Assembly (NCBI GenBank): GCA_020721875.1
Contig: DYLX01000003.1
Span: 14,510 to 78,509 of the forward strand
Direction of reading: 5' to 3'
DNA: 64,000 nucleotides
DNA from: Leptospira biflexa
Lineage (GTDB): Bacteria > Spirochaetota > Spirochaetia > Treponematales > Rectinemataceae
The notes under the pieces were generated by a model that saw only the letters and a list, made by a program, of their open reading frames with translations, was not told where the DNA came from and did no database searches. Below are positions 25,077-34,889 of this stretch, piece after piece. Position numbers and translations under genes: made by a program. Each line of letters starts with the position of its first letter. Positions within the stretch are counted from its first letter, which is position 1.

Positions 25077-25775
25077 ATGGCAGAAACCATTCTCGCGCTT
25101 CGCGATGTTACAAAGGTATATGGAGTCGGCGAGGCTGAGGTCATCGCTCTTCGCTCCATTTCTCTCGCCTTCGAGCAGGGCGAATTCGCGACCGTTGTCG
25201 GGCCTTCCGGGTCGGGCAAAACTACCCTTCTCAATATCATTGGATGCCTGGATTCTCCAACATCGGGAGAACTTCTCTGGCAGGGCTCGCCCATGAAAGA
25301 CATGGGCAAAACGCGACTCGCGGCGTACCGACGCACACATGTCTCGTTCGTCTTTCAATCCTACAATCTGATTCCAGTCCTCACCGTAACCGAGAATGTC
25401 GAGCTGCCCCTCCTCATCGAGGGCGCGCACGATACAAAAAATATTCGCGAGCGAGCGCTCGAGATTCTCGCGATGGTAGGGCTCTCCGACAAGGCAAACC
25501 GCAGGCCGACCGAACTCTCGGGCGGACAGGAGCAGCGCGTCGCGATCGCGCGGGCACTCGTGAAAAAACCGAGTATCGTGCTTGCTGACGAACCGACAGC
25601 GAATCTCGATTCCCATACCGCCGGTGAAATCATAGAGCTCATGCGCAATATCAACGCAAAGACGAACACGACGTTTCTCTTTTCAACCCACGATCAGCGG
25701 ATCATGGACATGGCGCGCCGTATTATAACGCTTCACGACGGTCAGATAGAGCGCGACGAGAGGCACGAAAAATGA
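25077..25775 (+). CDS. ABC transporter ATP-binding protein (LolD/MacB class)
   Basis: A 232-residue ATPase with Walker A GPSGSGKTT (about residues 41-49), Q-loop FVFQSYNLIPVLT, signature LSGGQEQRVAIARAL (about 142-156; Q in place of the usual Q-Q/K variation) and Walker B IVLADEPTANLD, H-loop STHD. The short length and FtsX-type partners place it in the LolD/MacB/FtsE group, which drives lipoprotein release or mechanotransmission rather than solute import. AAGGAGG ribosome site. Overlaps the first permease. Confidence 0.92.
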   Translation: MAETILALRDVTKVYGVGEAEVIALRSISLAFEQGEFATVVGPSGSGKTTLLNIIGCLDSPTSGELLWQGSPMKDMGKTRLAAYRRTHVSFVFQSYNLIPVLTVTENVELPLLIEGAHDTKNIRERALEILAMVGLSDKANRRPTELSGGQEQRVAIARALVKKPSIVLADEPTANLDSHTAGEIIELMRNINAKTNTTFLFSTHDQRIMDMARRIITLHDGQIERDERHEK

Positions 25776-27034
25776 AGACGAACACTCGAATGCTCTTTCA
25801 GATCGCGCTCAGAAATGTCGAGCGGCACCGCAAGAGAACTCTGATCACCGCCATTGTGCTCACTGTCGGCATCGCGGTGTACATCATGTTCCAGTCGATG
25901 CTGGCGGGTATGGACAGAATTACGATCGACGCGGCGATCGACTACGACAACAGCTCAGTAAGTATACGCTCGAAGGAATATGAGGCGCACGCTGCCACAC
26001 AGCCGCTCGAATATGGATTACAGGACCCGAAGTCGATCGCCGCGAGCCTGCCGGGAATTTTGCCGGCTGGAAGCTCATGGACTATGCGCACACGATTCTA
26101 TGCTCAGGTGTCAAACTGGATCGACGAGACTGCAGCTTTGGCCGTGGTGGTTGAACCGGGTGCGGATAGCGGGGTGTTTAAGACCGCCGGCGAGGTGAAG
26201 GAAGGAAGCTGGGGGGGCGCGGGCGAGGCGGTGCTCGGATCCGATCTCGCGAATGATCTGCGCGTTAAAGTCGGAGACAGCATTGTCATATCAGCGTCGC
26301 TGCCAGATGGTACGCTCAACGCGATCGATCTCGTGGTGGGTGGTATTGCCGACTTGCCTCTCTCGTCTCTCTCGCAGCAGGCGATCTACATGACCTGGCG
26401 GGATGCCGAGCGGCTTGTCGGAGCGCCACTTCCTGTCACCGAAATCGACATTCGGCTGCCAGCGGTCGCAAAGCTCGACAGCATCATCGCGAACGCCGAC
26501 GCGGTCGCGACGAAAATCGAAGCGAGCGACAGCGGAATCGCCGCGGTCAGCATCGGCAAAGCGATGGGCGATTATCTCGCGATGCGAAACATGAAGTCGA
26601 AATTCGCTTACATTCTCGTGGTGATCGTCCTCCTCATCAGCTCGGTCGGCATCTTCAACACGATTCTCATGAGCATGTACTCCAGGATAAGAGAGATAGG
26701 TGTGCTCGCCGCTTATGGCCTCGAGCCGAAACAGATACAACATCTCTTTTCTCTTGAAGGAATAATGATCGGCGTCATTGGAAGCGTCGGCGGGCTTATT
26801 CTTGGCGCGATCTTTGTGTGGTGGCTCACCGCTTATGGCATTTCATTCTCCGGAATGTTCGGAAACCTCGACTTGGGGAGCCTGCCTAAGTATCTCACAC
26901 TCAAGGGTGAGTGGAACGCGGCGACTTTCGCGCAGGGGTTCTTCTTTGGAGTTCTCGTCTCATGGTTCGCGAGCCTCATGCCCGCGCGCAAGGCGAGCCG
27001 CATTGAGGTGACCGAAGCGCTGCGCTTCGTATGA
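25772..27034 (+). CDS. FtsX/MacB-type ABC permease 1
   Basis: A 420-residue protein with the FtsX layout. An N-terminal helix (about residues 22-42) is followed by a large periplasmic MacB-PCD-like domain (about 45-275) and three C-terminal helices (about 280-310, 327-350, 385-405). The shoulder motif near MYSRIREIGVLAAYGLEPKQI is characteristic. The start overlaps the ATPase gene (ATGA). Together with the next gene it would form a heterodimeric permease like LolC/LolE. Confidence 0.88.
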   Translation: MKTNTRMLFQIALRNVERHRKRTLITAIVLTVGIAVYIMFQSMLAGMDRITIDAAIDYDNSSVSIRSKEYEAHAATQPLEYGLQDPKSIAASLPGILPAGSSWTMRTRFYAQVSNWIDETAALAVVVEPGADSGVFKTAGEVKEGSWGGAGEAVLGSDLANDLRVKVGDSIVISASLPDGTLNAIDLVVGGIADLPLSSLSQQAIYMTWRDAERLVGAPLPVTEIDIRLPAVAKLDSIIANADAVATKIEASDSGIAAVSIGKAMGDYLAMRNMKSKFAYILVVIVLLISSVGIFNTILMSMYSRIREIGVLAAYGLEPKQIQHLFSLEGIMIGVIGSVGGLILGAIFVWWLTAYGISFSGMFGNLDLGSLPKYLTLKGEWNAATFAQGFFFGVLVSWFASLMPARKASRIEVTEALRFV

Positions 27035-27045
27035 GGAGGGAGTCT

Positions 27046-28287
27046 ATGAATCTCTATTCTTTTGCGTGGCGAAATCTTCTTCGCAACAAACGCCGAAGTT
27101 TCCTCGCGGTGCTCTCAACCTTTCTCGCGACACTCTGTGTCGTCGCGGGCAATGGATTCACCGAAGGCTTCCTCGACTCGATGGTGCGCAACTACACGAA
27201 GAACGAAACAGGCCATATTTCCATCACGACAGCGGCGTACCGCGATCGGTCGAGGTTCATGCCCGTCGACACCTACATCGAAAATGCAAACAAAGCTTGC
27301 GCGGACATTGAGGCACTTGGGAAAACAGGCGCCATCCTCGCCGCGCCGCGCATACGCTTCGGCGTGCTGCTCTCGTCGGGACCCTTCACAAAACCCGCCG
27401 CCGCGATCGCGGGTGACCCTGAAAAGGAAAGGTCCCTTCTCATGCTTCAAAAAAGTTTACTGCCTGGCGGCACGTACTTGGACGCGCCCGGCACCGCGAT
27501 TGTGGGGAGCGTGCTCGCCACCGACCTCGGGCTCAAGGTTGGAGACCCCCTCAAGATTATCGCGACAAAGTCCGACGGAGGCATAGGGTTCAAATCGCTT
27601 AAGATTTCGGGCATCTTCAAAACTGGAACGAATGCCCTCGACGGCTCTGTGTTCCAGATGCGTCTTGATGACGCGCAGGCGATGCTCGCTATGCCGGGCG
27701 GCGCACAGCAGATTCTCGTGATACTTCCCGACTATCGTCAGGCCGCCACCTGGCAAGGAAAGATAGCCTCCACGCTCAGCGCTGCCGGCTACACCGACCT
27801 CTCGGTTCTCCCCTGGACTGAAATAGGCGACTACACCAAGGTAATTCTGCTCGCGGGCGCTGTCTATTCGGGGATGTGGTTCTTTATTGCGCTCCTTGGA
27901 GCTTTCATCATCGCAAACATCATGACGATGGTGGTTCTCGAACGGCGAAGAGAAACTGGCATCCTAATGGCGATGGGCATGCAACCAGCAAAGGTCATGG
28001 GTTCATTTCTCATCGAGGGAACCATGCTCGGACTCGGAGGTTCACTGCTTGGAACAATCGCAGGCGAAGTTTTTAACCTGGCGCTCTCAAAGCGCGGCCT
28101 CGATCTCTCAAGCAGTCTCGCGGGTTTCTCCTGGCCACTCGACAACATTATCAAACCGACAATTTCGCTATCGGGTGTGCTGATTGGCATGAGCTTCTGC
28201 ACGATCGCGGCTGCCTTGATGTCGATCCTTCCAGCGTGGCGCGCTACGCGGATGGAAGTTCTCGACTCTCTTAAAGCTGCGCAGTGA
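27046..28287 (+). CDS. FtsX/MacB-type ABC permease 2
   Basis: A 413-residue partner of the preceding permease with the same topology. It has an N-terminal helix after YSFAWRNLLRNKRRSFLAVLS, a periplasmic domain and three C-terminal helices with VLERRRETGILMAMGMQPAKV. I chose ATG 27046, just after a GAGGAGGGA ribosome site, rather than the in-frame codon at 27031. The moderate divergence between the two permeases suggests distinct roles in one complex. Confidence 0.88.
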   Translation: MNLYSFAWRNLLRNKRRSFLAVLSTFLATLCVVAGNGFTEGFLDSMVRNYTKNETGHISITTAAYRDRSRFMPVDTYIENANKACADIEALGKTGAILAAPRIRFGVLLSSGPFTKPAAAIAGDPEKERSLLMLQKSLLPGGTYLDAPGTAIVGSVLATDLGLKVGDPLKIIATKSDGGIGFKSLKISGIFKTGTNALDGSVFQMRLDDAQAMLAMPGGAQQILVILPDYRQAATWQGKIASTLSAAGYTDLSVLPWTEIGDYTKVILLAGAVYSGMWFFIALLGAFIIANIMTMVVLERRRETGILMAMGMQPAKVMGSFLIEGTMLGLGGSLLGTIAGEVFNLALSKRGLDLSSSLAGFSWPLDNIIKPTISLSGVLIGMSFCTIAAALMSILPAWRATRMEVLDSLKAAQ

Positions 28288-28299
28288 GGAAAAATCGTT

Positions 28300-29121
28300 A
28301 TGAACACAACAGTATTCAGCAGAATAAGGAACATCACCATCTTGATTTTTATAGGAATATTCGCGGTCGCGGCGACAGGCGCGCAGGGCAGCCCCGGTGA
28401 CGCGCCACCATCCAGCGGCGCGGGCAGCTCCATGGCGGCGAGCTCGCAAGCCGCGCTCGCCTTGCTCGACGCCGTGGACTCCGCCCAGCAGTACTCGAGC
28501 ATCTCTTACACTGGCGCCATGGAGATCACGCAGGGCTCGCGCGTCCTCAAGAAACAGTACATAGCATATGCGCGCGGCTCGGACCATGTTCTCCTCGAAT
28601 TCACGAACCCAGAAGACCGAGGCGTGCGCATGCTGCGCCTTGACGCTTCGATCTGGATGTACTTCCCCTCGGAGGGCGACACAATCCGAATCTCAGGCAG
28701 CCTCATGCGCCAGGGGCTTATGGGTTCGAACTTGAGCTACGAGGAAGTCGCCGAAGGCGAAAGCCTGCGCTCATCGTACAGCGCGGAAATAGTAAAGGAA
28801 GAAATTCTTGATGGCCGGCCCTGCACAGTGGTCAAGCTCACTTCGTCGAAGAGCGACATCTCCTACCCCGTGCGCATTCTCTGGGTAGATTCCGAACGAA
28901 AGGTGCCGCTAAAGATCGAGCTCTACGTTCGCTCGGGTCTTCTTATGAAGACAATGTACATACGAAATCTCCAAAAAATCAGTGGCCGGCTCCTTCCAAC
29001 AAGCATCGAGATCGTCGACGCGCTTAAAAAGAACTCGAAGACGCTTTTCAGCATGCATAATATCAAACTCGACATCGCGCTTCCCGACAGCATGTTCACG
29101 ATGCAGGCGCTGACGAAATGA
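28300..29121 (+). CDS. LolA-like outer-membrane lipoprotein-sorting protein
   Basis: A 273-residue exported protein with a signal peptide (RNITILIFIGIFAVAATGAQG). The rest resembles the LolA-like family PF17131: YTGAMEITQGSRVLKKQYIAYARGSDHVLLEFTNPEDRGVRMLRLD..., IWMYFPS, and the SYPVRILWVDSERKVPLKIELY segment. These periplasmic half-barrels bind lipid or lipoprotein acyl chains. Placement next to LolCDE-like genes supports a chaperone that receives cargo from the permease. A GAGGAAAA ribosome site precedes the ATG; the stop overlaps the next gene. Confidence 0.82.
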   Translation: MNTTVFSRIRNITILIFIGIFAVAATGAQGSPGDAPPSSGAGSSMAASSQAALALLDAVDSAQQYSSISYTGAMEITQGSRVLKKQYIAYARGSDHVLLEFTNPEDRGVRMLRLDASIWMYFPSEGDTIRISGSLMRQGLMGSNLSYEEVAEGESLRSSYSAEIVKEEILDGRPCTVVKLTSSKSDISYPVRILWVDSERKVPLKIELYVRSGLLMKTMYIRNLQKISGRLLPTSIEIVDALKKNSKTLFSMHNIKLDIALPDSMFTMQALTK

Positions 29122-30251
29122 ACCTAATAGCGCGCACGCTTTTCGGTTGCGTGGCTATCCTAGGAATATATTCGCCCTCAGCTGTAATGGCTCAAGTCGC
29201 CTCAGACCTTGTCCTCACTTCGACTTCGAATGCGTCATTCGGTGTCGCCGCGCCTGGGGAAAGCGCGCGATTGGGAGCGGACGAACAGCTCGATCTGAGC
29301 GGGCGCGCGCGCGTCGGTCCCGTAAGACTCTCGGCCCTGCTCTCCACGAACCTTTCGGCCGGATTCGGCGCCACCGCGCGCTGGTCTACCTACAGTGCGG
29401 CTCAAACCCTCCGGTGGAGTTGGCCAAAGTGGTCGGCGGCAGGCTCAGGAGGCGGCGCGGCCACCACGGCCCCCGATCTTCTCGCTGCCCTCGAAGTTAA
29501 GGAACTGGCCGTGGCGGTTTCGGGGGATGTGGCGGGGTTGGGGTTCAGAGCGGAGTTGGGCAAATTCCCTTTAAAATGGGGTGTGGGGAAGGCCTTTCGG
29601 CCCTCCGATATCTTCAAGACCATGGATTACTCCGCGCTGATTCCTCAAGCTGGCGGAACGCCCGCGGCGCGGCTGTCGGTATTCCCCTCTGCGCTGAGCA
29701 AAATTGAGGCGGTGGCGGCTGTCGATGGGCAAGGTACGATCGCCGCGGGCGCGCGATATCTCACGTCGATAAGCGACAGCGGAGCCTTTGCCGCGAGCGC
29801 CGGCTGGCGCCGCCCCTCGAACGCGACCGAGGAACTCTCAGCCTCGATCGAGTGTCAGCTCGATGTCGGAATTTTCTCACCTTACACTGAAATTTCGGCT
29901 CATTACTCAGCCCAGAAATACTACGCGTACGCAATGTTCGGAGCAGGTGCCGCGTTCGGCACCCTCACCCTCTACACAGAGGGACAGGGCGCGATCGGCC
30001 TTTCCACTTCAGACTTCAAGTTTTTCATCCTCCCAAACTGGAAACTCTCCGAGCTCACGAGCATCTCCATGCCTCTCTTCTGGTTCAATGACACACAAAC
30101 CGCTTCAGGAGGTATTCTTGCTCAGTTTGAAGGTATTTTCGGAGGCAGATTCAGCTTTTCGGCGAGCAGCGCCTTGTTTTGCGCGTTCTCACCATTAAAA
30201 GCGATCTGGAACCTGAGCGCCGCATGGGCACGAAGTCTCTCTACCTATTGA
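29118..30251 (+). CDS. Predicted outer-membrane beta-barrel protein
   Basis: A 377-residue protein with a signal peptide ending near AVMAQ. It is rich in alternating hydrophobic/Gly/Ser strands, such as RARVGPVRLSALLSTNLSAGFGATARWSTYSA, and has a C-terminus typical of barrels (AIWNLSAAWARSLSTY). No named family is recognised, though its position and size resemble DUF1302-like barrels found with lipid-export systems. It is the last gene of the operon and would provide the outer-membrane end. The ileS promoter starts just before its stop. Confidence 0.6.
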   Translation: MNLIARTLFGCVAILGIYSPSAVMAQVASDLVLTSTSNASFGVAAPGESARLGADEQLDLSGRARVGPVRLSALLSTNLSAGFGATARWSTYSAAQTLRWSWPKWSAAGSGGGAATTAPDLLAALEVKELAVAVSGDVAGLGFRAELGKFPLKWGVGKAFRPSDIFKTMDYSALIPQAGGTPAARLSVFPSALSKIEAVAAVDGQGTIAAGARYLTSISDSGAFAASAGWRRPSNATEELSASIECQLDVGIFSPYTEISAHYSAQKYYAYAMFGAGAAFGTLTLYTEGQGAIGLSTSDFKFFILPNWKLSELTSISMPLFWFNDTQTASGGILAQFEGIFGGRFSFSASSALFCAFSPLKAIWNLSAAWARSLSTY

Positions 30252-30276
30252 AACGAATTGCAACATACAGCATTAT
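30248..30276 (+). promoter_or_regulatory. Promoter of ileS
   Basis: TTGAAA (30248-30253), 17-nt spacer, CATTAT (30271-30276). A GAGGAGGAAATC ribosome site precedes the GTG at 30302. Confidence 0.55.
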
Positions 30277-30301
30277 TCCTCAATCTATCGAGGAGGAAAT
30301 C

Positions 30302-33300
30302 GTGTACAAGCCCGTTGACCCCAAGGTCAACTTCCCCCAGCAGGAAGAATCGATCGTCACATTCTGGAAAGAGCGAAATGTGTTTGAAAAGTCAATCTCG
30401 CAAAGGGACGGCTCGCCTGAGTTCGTATTCTACGACGGCCCGCCATTCGCCACAGGACTTCCACACTTCGGCCACTTCGTACCGGGCACGATCAAGGACA
30501 TTTTCCCTCGATACAAGACTATGAGAGGCTACCGCGTCGAACGGCGATTTGGCTGGGATTGCCATGGCCTCCCCGTCGAGAACCTCATTGAGAAGGAGCT
30601 TGGGCTCAACTCAAAAACCGATATTGAGAAATACGGCGTCGCCGAGTTCAACGAAGCCTGCCGCGCAGCGGTGCTCCGCTACGTCAAAGAGTGGCGGCAG
30701 ATCGTCACGCGCCTTGGACGCTGGGTCGACTTCGATCACGACTACAAGACGATGGAGCCCGACTATATGGAGTCGATCTGGTGGGTCATCAAGTCGCTCT
30801 GGGATAAGGGGCTCATCTACGAAGGCCACTATATCCTGCCTTATTGCCCCCGCTGCTCCACCGTGCTCTCGAACCACGAACTCTCGCTCGGCGGCTACCG
30901 CGACGTTCACGACCCCGCAATTTCCGTGCGCTTTAAGATCACAGAAGTGCCCGCCGCATCGTCGGACCCCGACCTCGCCTCGCTGACGAACGGTTCAACC
31001 TACTTTGTCGCCTGGACCACGACACCCTGGACTCTGCCGTCCAACCTCGCGCTCGCTCTCGGCCCGGACATCGAGTATGTCTGCGTTATCGACGGAAGCG
31101 ACCGCTATATCCTCGCCGAGTCGCGCCTTGGCGCGTACTACAAGAATCCCGAAACCCTTCAGCTCGCCTGGAAAAAGAAAGGAAGCGAACTCGCAGGCAT
31201 CCGCTACGAGCCCCTCTTTCCCTACTTCGCGTCGCTTTACGAGAAAGGCGCCTTTGTCACGGTGCTCGGCGGACATGTCACTACCGAGGACGGCTCAGGT
31301 ATCGTCCACACCGCGCCAGGTTTTGGCGAGGATGACTACGAGGTGCTGCGCGGCACCGGCATCCCCACAGTGTGCCCCATCGACGCCGAGTGCAAGTTCA
31401 CCGACGAAGTGCCCGACTACAAGGGCATCTTCGTCAAAGACAGCGACAAGGCGATCATGGAGCGCCTCAAGAGTGAGGGCAAGCTCATTAAGCACGACCA
31501 GATTCTGCACGCCTACCCGCACTGCTGGCGCTGCGGCAGCCCCCTTATCTACCGCGCGATTTCAAGCTGGTTCGTGAAGATCGAACCGGTCAAGGCGCCC
31601 ATGCTGCGCGCGAACAAGAGCGTGTACTGGGTTCCTTCGCACATCCGCGACGGCCGCTTCGGCAAGTGGCTGGAGAACGCCCGCGACTGGGCAATCAGCC
31701 GCAACCGTTACTGGGGCAATCCAATCCCCATCTGGAAGTGCGACGACTGTGGCAAGACTGTCTGCGTCGGCTCTCGAGAAGAGCTTGCAGCCCTCGGCGG
31801 CGACGTACCCGAAGACCTCCATAAGCACTTTATCGACAAGGTCACTCTGCCCTGTTCATGCGGCGGTACCATGCACCGCATTCCCGAAGTCCTCGACTGT
31901 TGGTTCGAGTCGGGCTCAATGCCCTACGCCCAGAATCACTATCCCTTTGAGAATAAGGAGAAATTCGAGGCTCACTTCCCTGCCGACTTCATCTGCGAGG
32001 GTCTCGATCAGACGCGTGGCTGGTTCTACACACTGACTGTACTCGCCGCGGCTCTCTTCGACAAACCGGCCTTCAAGGCCTGCGTCGTCAACGGCCTCGT
32101 CCTCGCCGAAGACGGCAAAAAAATGTCCAAGAGCCTCCGCAACTACACCGATCCTTCACAGGTTATGGACAAGTTCGGCGCCGACGCGCTCCGCCTCTTC
32201 CTCATGAACTCCGCGGTTACCAAAGCCGAGGACCTCTGCTACTCCGACGAGGGCGTCAAAGAAGTACTCAGAAGTGTCATCATTCCACTCTGGAACGCCT
32301 ACAGCTTCTTTGTTACCTACGCGAACATTGACGGCTTCCAGGCGGACAGCTTCGACTGCTCCGACATCGAGAACCCCTTGGATAAGTGGATTCTCTCGGT
32401 CTGTGAGAAGCTCATCGCCGATGTCACCGAAGGGCTCGAGGCCTACGATCTGCAAGCCTCTATCGGCCCCATGGTCGAGTTTGTCGACAGTCTCAACAAC
32501 TGGTACATCCGCCGCTCACGTCGCCGTTTCTGGAAGTCCGAAAACGACGCCGACAAAAAGAGCGCCTACAAGACCCTCTACCGCGTGATCCGCCGCCTCA
32601 CCCTCGTGATGGCGCCGGTTATCCCCTTTGTCACCGAAACGATCTACCAAAACCTCAAGCTCGAGCACGAGCCAGAGTCGATCCACCTCTCCTCGTGGCC
32701 CGTTGCCGAAGAGCACTACCGCAACCCAAGCCTCGAGCGCGACATGCGCATCGTGCGCCAGGCCGTCTCGATGGGCCGCGCGCTCAGAGTTGCAAGCAAT
32801 CTCAAAATTCGCCAGCCCCTTGCCTCGGTCCAGCTCATCACGCGCCAGGCCGAGGAGCGTGAGGTGCTCTCCCGCATGGAAGACATCCTCCGCGAGGAGC
32901 TTAATGTGAAGAGCGTCGTCATCCACGCCGAAGAGCAGAACCTTGTCGAATACCATGCAAAGGCCAACTTCCGCATCCTTGGCAAGGAGCTCGGTCCTGA
33001 GATGAAAGAAGCCGCCACCCGCATCGCAGCCCTCGGCAAGGCCGATATCGTCAAGATTCTCAACGCCGAACCTGTGCCGCTCACGCTGGCCTCGGGCCGC
33101 GTTGTCAACCTCGACACCGCACGGGTCGAGATCGTGCGCGAGGAAAAATCCGGCCTCAAGGTGCTCAACGAAGGCACGCTCACTATTGCCCTCGACACCA
33201 CGATCACCCCCGAGCTCCTCTACGAAGGCTATGTCCGCGACCTCATCCGAGGCGTGCAGAACGCGCGTAAGGACGCGGGGCTCGAAGTCACCGACAGAAT

Positions 33301-33535
33301 TGTCCTCACGCTCGGCGGCGACGCCGAACTTCGCACCGCACTCAACCAGTTCCGCGACCTCGTCGCGGAAGAAACCCTCGCGGTGGGCATCGAGTGGAAC
33401 ACCGACTTCACCTCGCACGACGGCGCTAAGAGCGACAATGGCACGAATAGTGGAGCCGCGCCTGCTGGCACCTTAGGCGGCACTTCTGTGGAAGCCGGCG
33501 AAAAGACTTGGAGTCTGAGCCTCAGAAAGGCCTGA
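30302..33535 (+). CDS. ileS: Isoleucyl-tRNA synthetase
   Basis: A 1077-residue class Ia synthetase. The HIGH motif appears as PHFGHF (about residue 59), the editing CP1 domain spans about 190-400 with WTTTPWTLPSNLALA, and KMSKS is KKMSKSLRNYTDPS (about 607-620). The C-terminal anticodon-binding domain includes NNWYIRRSRRRFW. The length and lack of a short bacterial C-terminal zinc finger fit the longer, eukaryote-like IleRS type seen in several phyla. GTG 30302 after a GAGGAGG site is the likely start. An extension to 30179 would run through the end of the previous gene. The 3' end overlaps the convergent lipoprotein by 14 bases. Confidence 0.95.
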   Translation: MYKPVDPKVNFPQQEESIVTFWKERNVFEKSISQRDGSPEFVFYDGPPFATGLPHFGHFVPGTIKDIFPRYKTMRGYRVERRFGWDCHGLPVENLIEKELGLNSKTDIEKYGVAEFNEACRAAVLRYVKEWRQIVTRLGRWVDFDHDYKTMEPDYMESIWWVIKSLWDKGLIYEGHYILPYCPRCSTVLSNHELSLGGYRDVHDPAISVRFKITEVPAASSDPDLASLTNGSTYFVAWTTTPWTLPSNLALALGPDIEYVCVIDGSDRYILAESRLGAYYKNPETLQLAWKKKGSELAGIRYEPLFPYFASLYEKGAFVTVLGGHVTTEDGSGIVHTAPGFGEDDYEVLRGTGIPTVCPIDAECKFTDEVPDYKGIFVKDSDKAIMERLKSEGKLIKHDQILHAYPHCWRCGSPLIYRAISSWFVKIEPVKAPMLRANKSVYWVPSHIRDGRFGKWLENARDWAISRNRYWGNPIPIWKCDDCGKTVCVGSREELAALGGDVPEDLHKHFIDKVTLPCSCGGTMHRIPEVLDCWFESGSMPYAQNHYPFENKEKFEAHFPADFICEGLDQTRGWFYTLTVLAAALFDKPAFKACVVNGLVLAEDGKKMSKSLRNYTDPSQVMDKFGADALRLFLMNSAVTKAEDLCYSDEGVKEVLRSVIIPLWNAYSFFVTYANIDGFQADSFDCSDIENPLDKWILSVCEKLIADVTEGLEAYDLQASIGPMVEFVDSLNNWYIRRSRRRFWKSENDADKKSAYKTLYRVIRRLTLVMAPVIPFVTETIYQNLKLEHEPESIHLSSWPVAEEHYRNPSLERDMRIVRQAVSMGRALRVASNLKIRQPLASVQLITRQAEEREVLSRMEDILREELNVKSVVIHAEEQNLVEYHAKANFRILGKELGPEMKEAATRIAALGKADIVKILNAEPVPLTLASGRVVNLDTARVEIVREEKSGLKVLNEGTLTIALDTTITPELLYEGYVRDLIRGVQNARKDAGLEVTDRIVLTLGGDAELRTALNQFRDLVAEETLAVGIEWNTDFTSHDGAKSDNGTNSGAAPAGTLGGTSVEAGEKTWSLSLRKA

Positions 33536-34631
33536 TCGCGCCTTTCAGATACGCTGTTACCTGGTCCCATGGGAGCAAGACGATGAATTCTCCCATGGCC
33601 CAGGGCGCGATCTGATAGCGATCGTACTCGAAACCTAATCCGTTCATGCACACAAATACTTTGTCGGGCGCGGTGAGTTCAGGTTCGAAGAGGCCCATCG
33701 CCTTCAACCCGTCTTTAGAATCTATACCTGCATAGCTTCCCTGTCGCAGAAGTTCCGCGCTCAGCTTGGGAAGGAGAGCTTTCCTCCATCCAGCTTTCAG
33801 CACATCGTCCGGACCGAGCCGTGCGCTTTTCGTGAGATCGATCACATCGAAATCCGTCGATGCCGCCCCGTGCGCTCCTCCATTAAACAGATAACGCTGC
33901 GTCGCCACGCTCAGAATATGTGTCGATAGAAAGACCGGATACTGAAGTTCTTCGTACACAAGCGGGGGCTGCGTCGAGCTCTGCTCGTAGACCATCACCG
34001 GGCTTCTTTCTTGCTGGGCACGACGGAATATCGCAGTGTCCCGAATTGTCTTTCCACGCCTGAGCAGCTCATCGAGCGCTTTCCGCTCACCTGTCAGCGA
34101 CGATGTCACATACTGCAGGCGTATCGAGATACCCCTACCGCTCTCTTGTTTTTCGTTAAGCACACCGGCAGAGATGCGTATGGAGGTTGGAATTACAGCA
34201 CGCTCCGCAACAAGCTTTGCGTTCGCAACCTGGCTTCGAAGCACCTCGGGTGCGTCGATCGGCAGTTCAGCGCGCACTTCGATCGCGTTTTTCCTCATGG
34301 CGATCCTAAGTTCAACGCCTTGCATGCCGCCATCGCCCAGCGAAATCGACATCTTGTCGTCGGCTTTCGTGACACTCACCACACGCCCGTAGATACCGAG
34401 TTTCCCCCACTCCACGAATCCCTGCGCCCTGTCGGGATTCGTGATAAGGGTGAGCGAAAAACCTTCGGCAGTGTTCCGCCACATCTGGAGATCCGCGCGC
34501 AACTTCCGATAGCCGTGCGGAAAGCTATCAGAAAATGTGCAGCCCCAAAGCAGCACAGTGAGACATAAAATCCCTATCGGTGCATTGCTCAAAAAGGGGC
34601 GCGGTCGCCTCTTCGCCATATCTTGTTTCAT
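33522..34631 (-). CDS. Lipoprotein with DUF4163/DUF3298 (RsiV-like) domain
   Basis: A 369-residue protein whose N-terminus from ATG 34631 has a lipoprotein signal (ILCLTVLLWGC, lipobox LLWGC). The C-terminal half contains YPVFLSTHILSVATQRYLFNGGAHGAASTDFDVIDLTKSARLGPDDVL and FVCMNGLGFEYDRYQIAPWAMG, the pattern of the DUF3298/DUF4163 domain of RsiV-type proteins, which bind lysozyme or murein in some bacteria. The frame opens at 34688, but an AAAGGCGA site and the lipobox distance support ATG 34631. Monocistronic. Confidence 0.72.
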   Translation of the reverse strand: MKQDMAKRRPRPFLSNAPIGILCLTVLLWGCTFSDSFPHGYRKLRADLQMWRNTAEGFSLTLITNPDRAQGFVEWGKLGIYGRVVSVTKADDKMSISLGDGGMQGVELRIAMRKNAIEVRAELPIDAPEVLRSQVANAKLVAERAVIPTSIRISAGVLNEKQESGRGISIRLQYVTSSLTGERKALDELLRRGKTIRDTAIFRRAQQERSPVMVYEQSSTQPPLVYEELQYPVFLSTHILSVATQRYLFNGGAHGAASTDFDVIDLTKSARLGPDDVLKAGWRKALLPKLSAELLRQGSYAGIDSKDGLKAMGLFEPELTAPDKVFVCMNGLGFEYDRYQIAPWAMGEFIVLLPWDQVTAYLKGAIRPF

Positions 34632-34825
34632 GAAGTCGCCTTTCGCTAAAATTTCGTTGTTCATCAATGCGAGCACACTTACCATCATGAAAAAAATCCC
34701 ATGAGAAACAAGTCGCCCACTCCAGAATGTGATATAATTATGATGTACTTTTGTATTATTTTATACGTAATATTATAAGGGAAGAAAAAGGAGGTTCTTT
34801 CTGAAAAGAAAAGTTGTTTTCTGTG

Positions 34826-34854
34826 TTTACTCAATCGCAATATGGTTATATCAT
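34826..34854 (+). promoter_or_regulatory. Candidate promoter of the LysM lipoprotein gene
   Basis: TTTACT (34826-34831), 17-nt spacer, TATCAT (34849-34854), with an AGGAGGG ribosome site before ATG 34890. Further TATAAT-like boxes lie upstream in this AT-rich 258-base gap, the longest in the window. Confidence 0.45.
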
Positions 34855-34889
34855 TGACTAAAAGACCGAAATATCCCAGGAGGGTAGCG

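Noticed and set aside
32516..33418. Antisense open frame within ileS (300 codons)
   Set aside because: Shadow of a conserved synthetase; no independent start signal.
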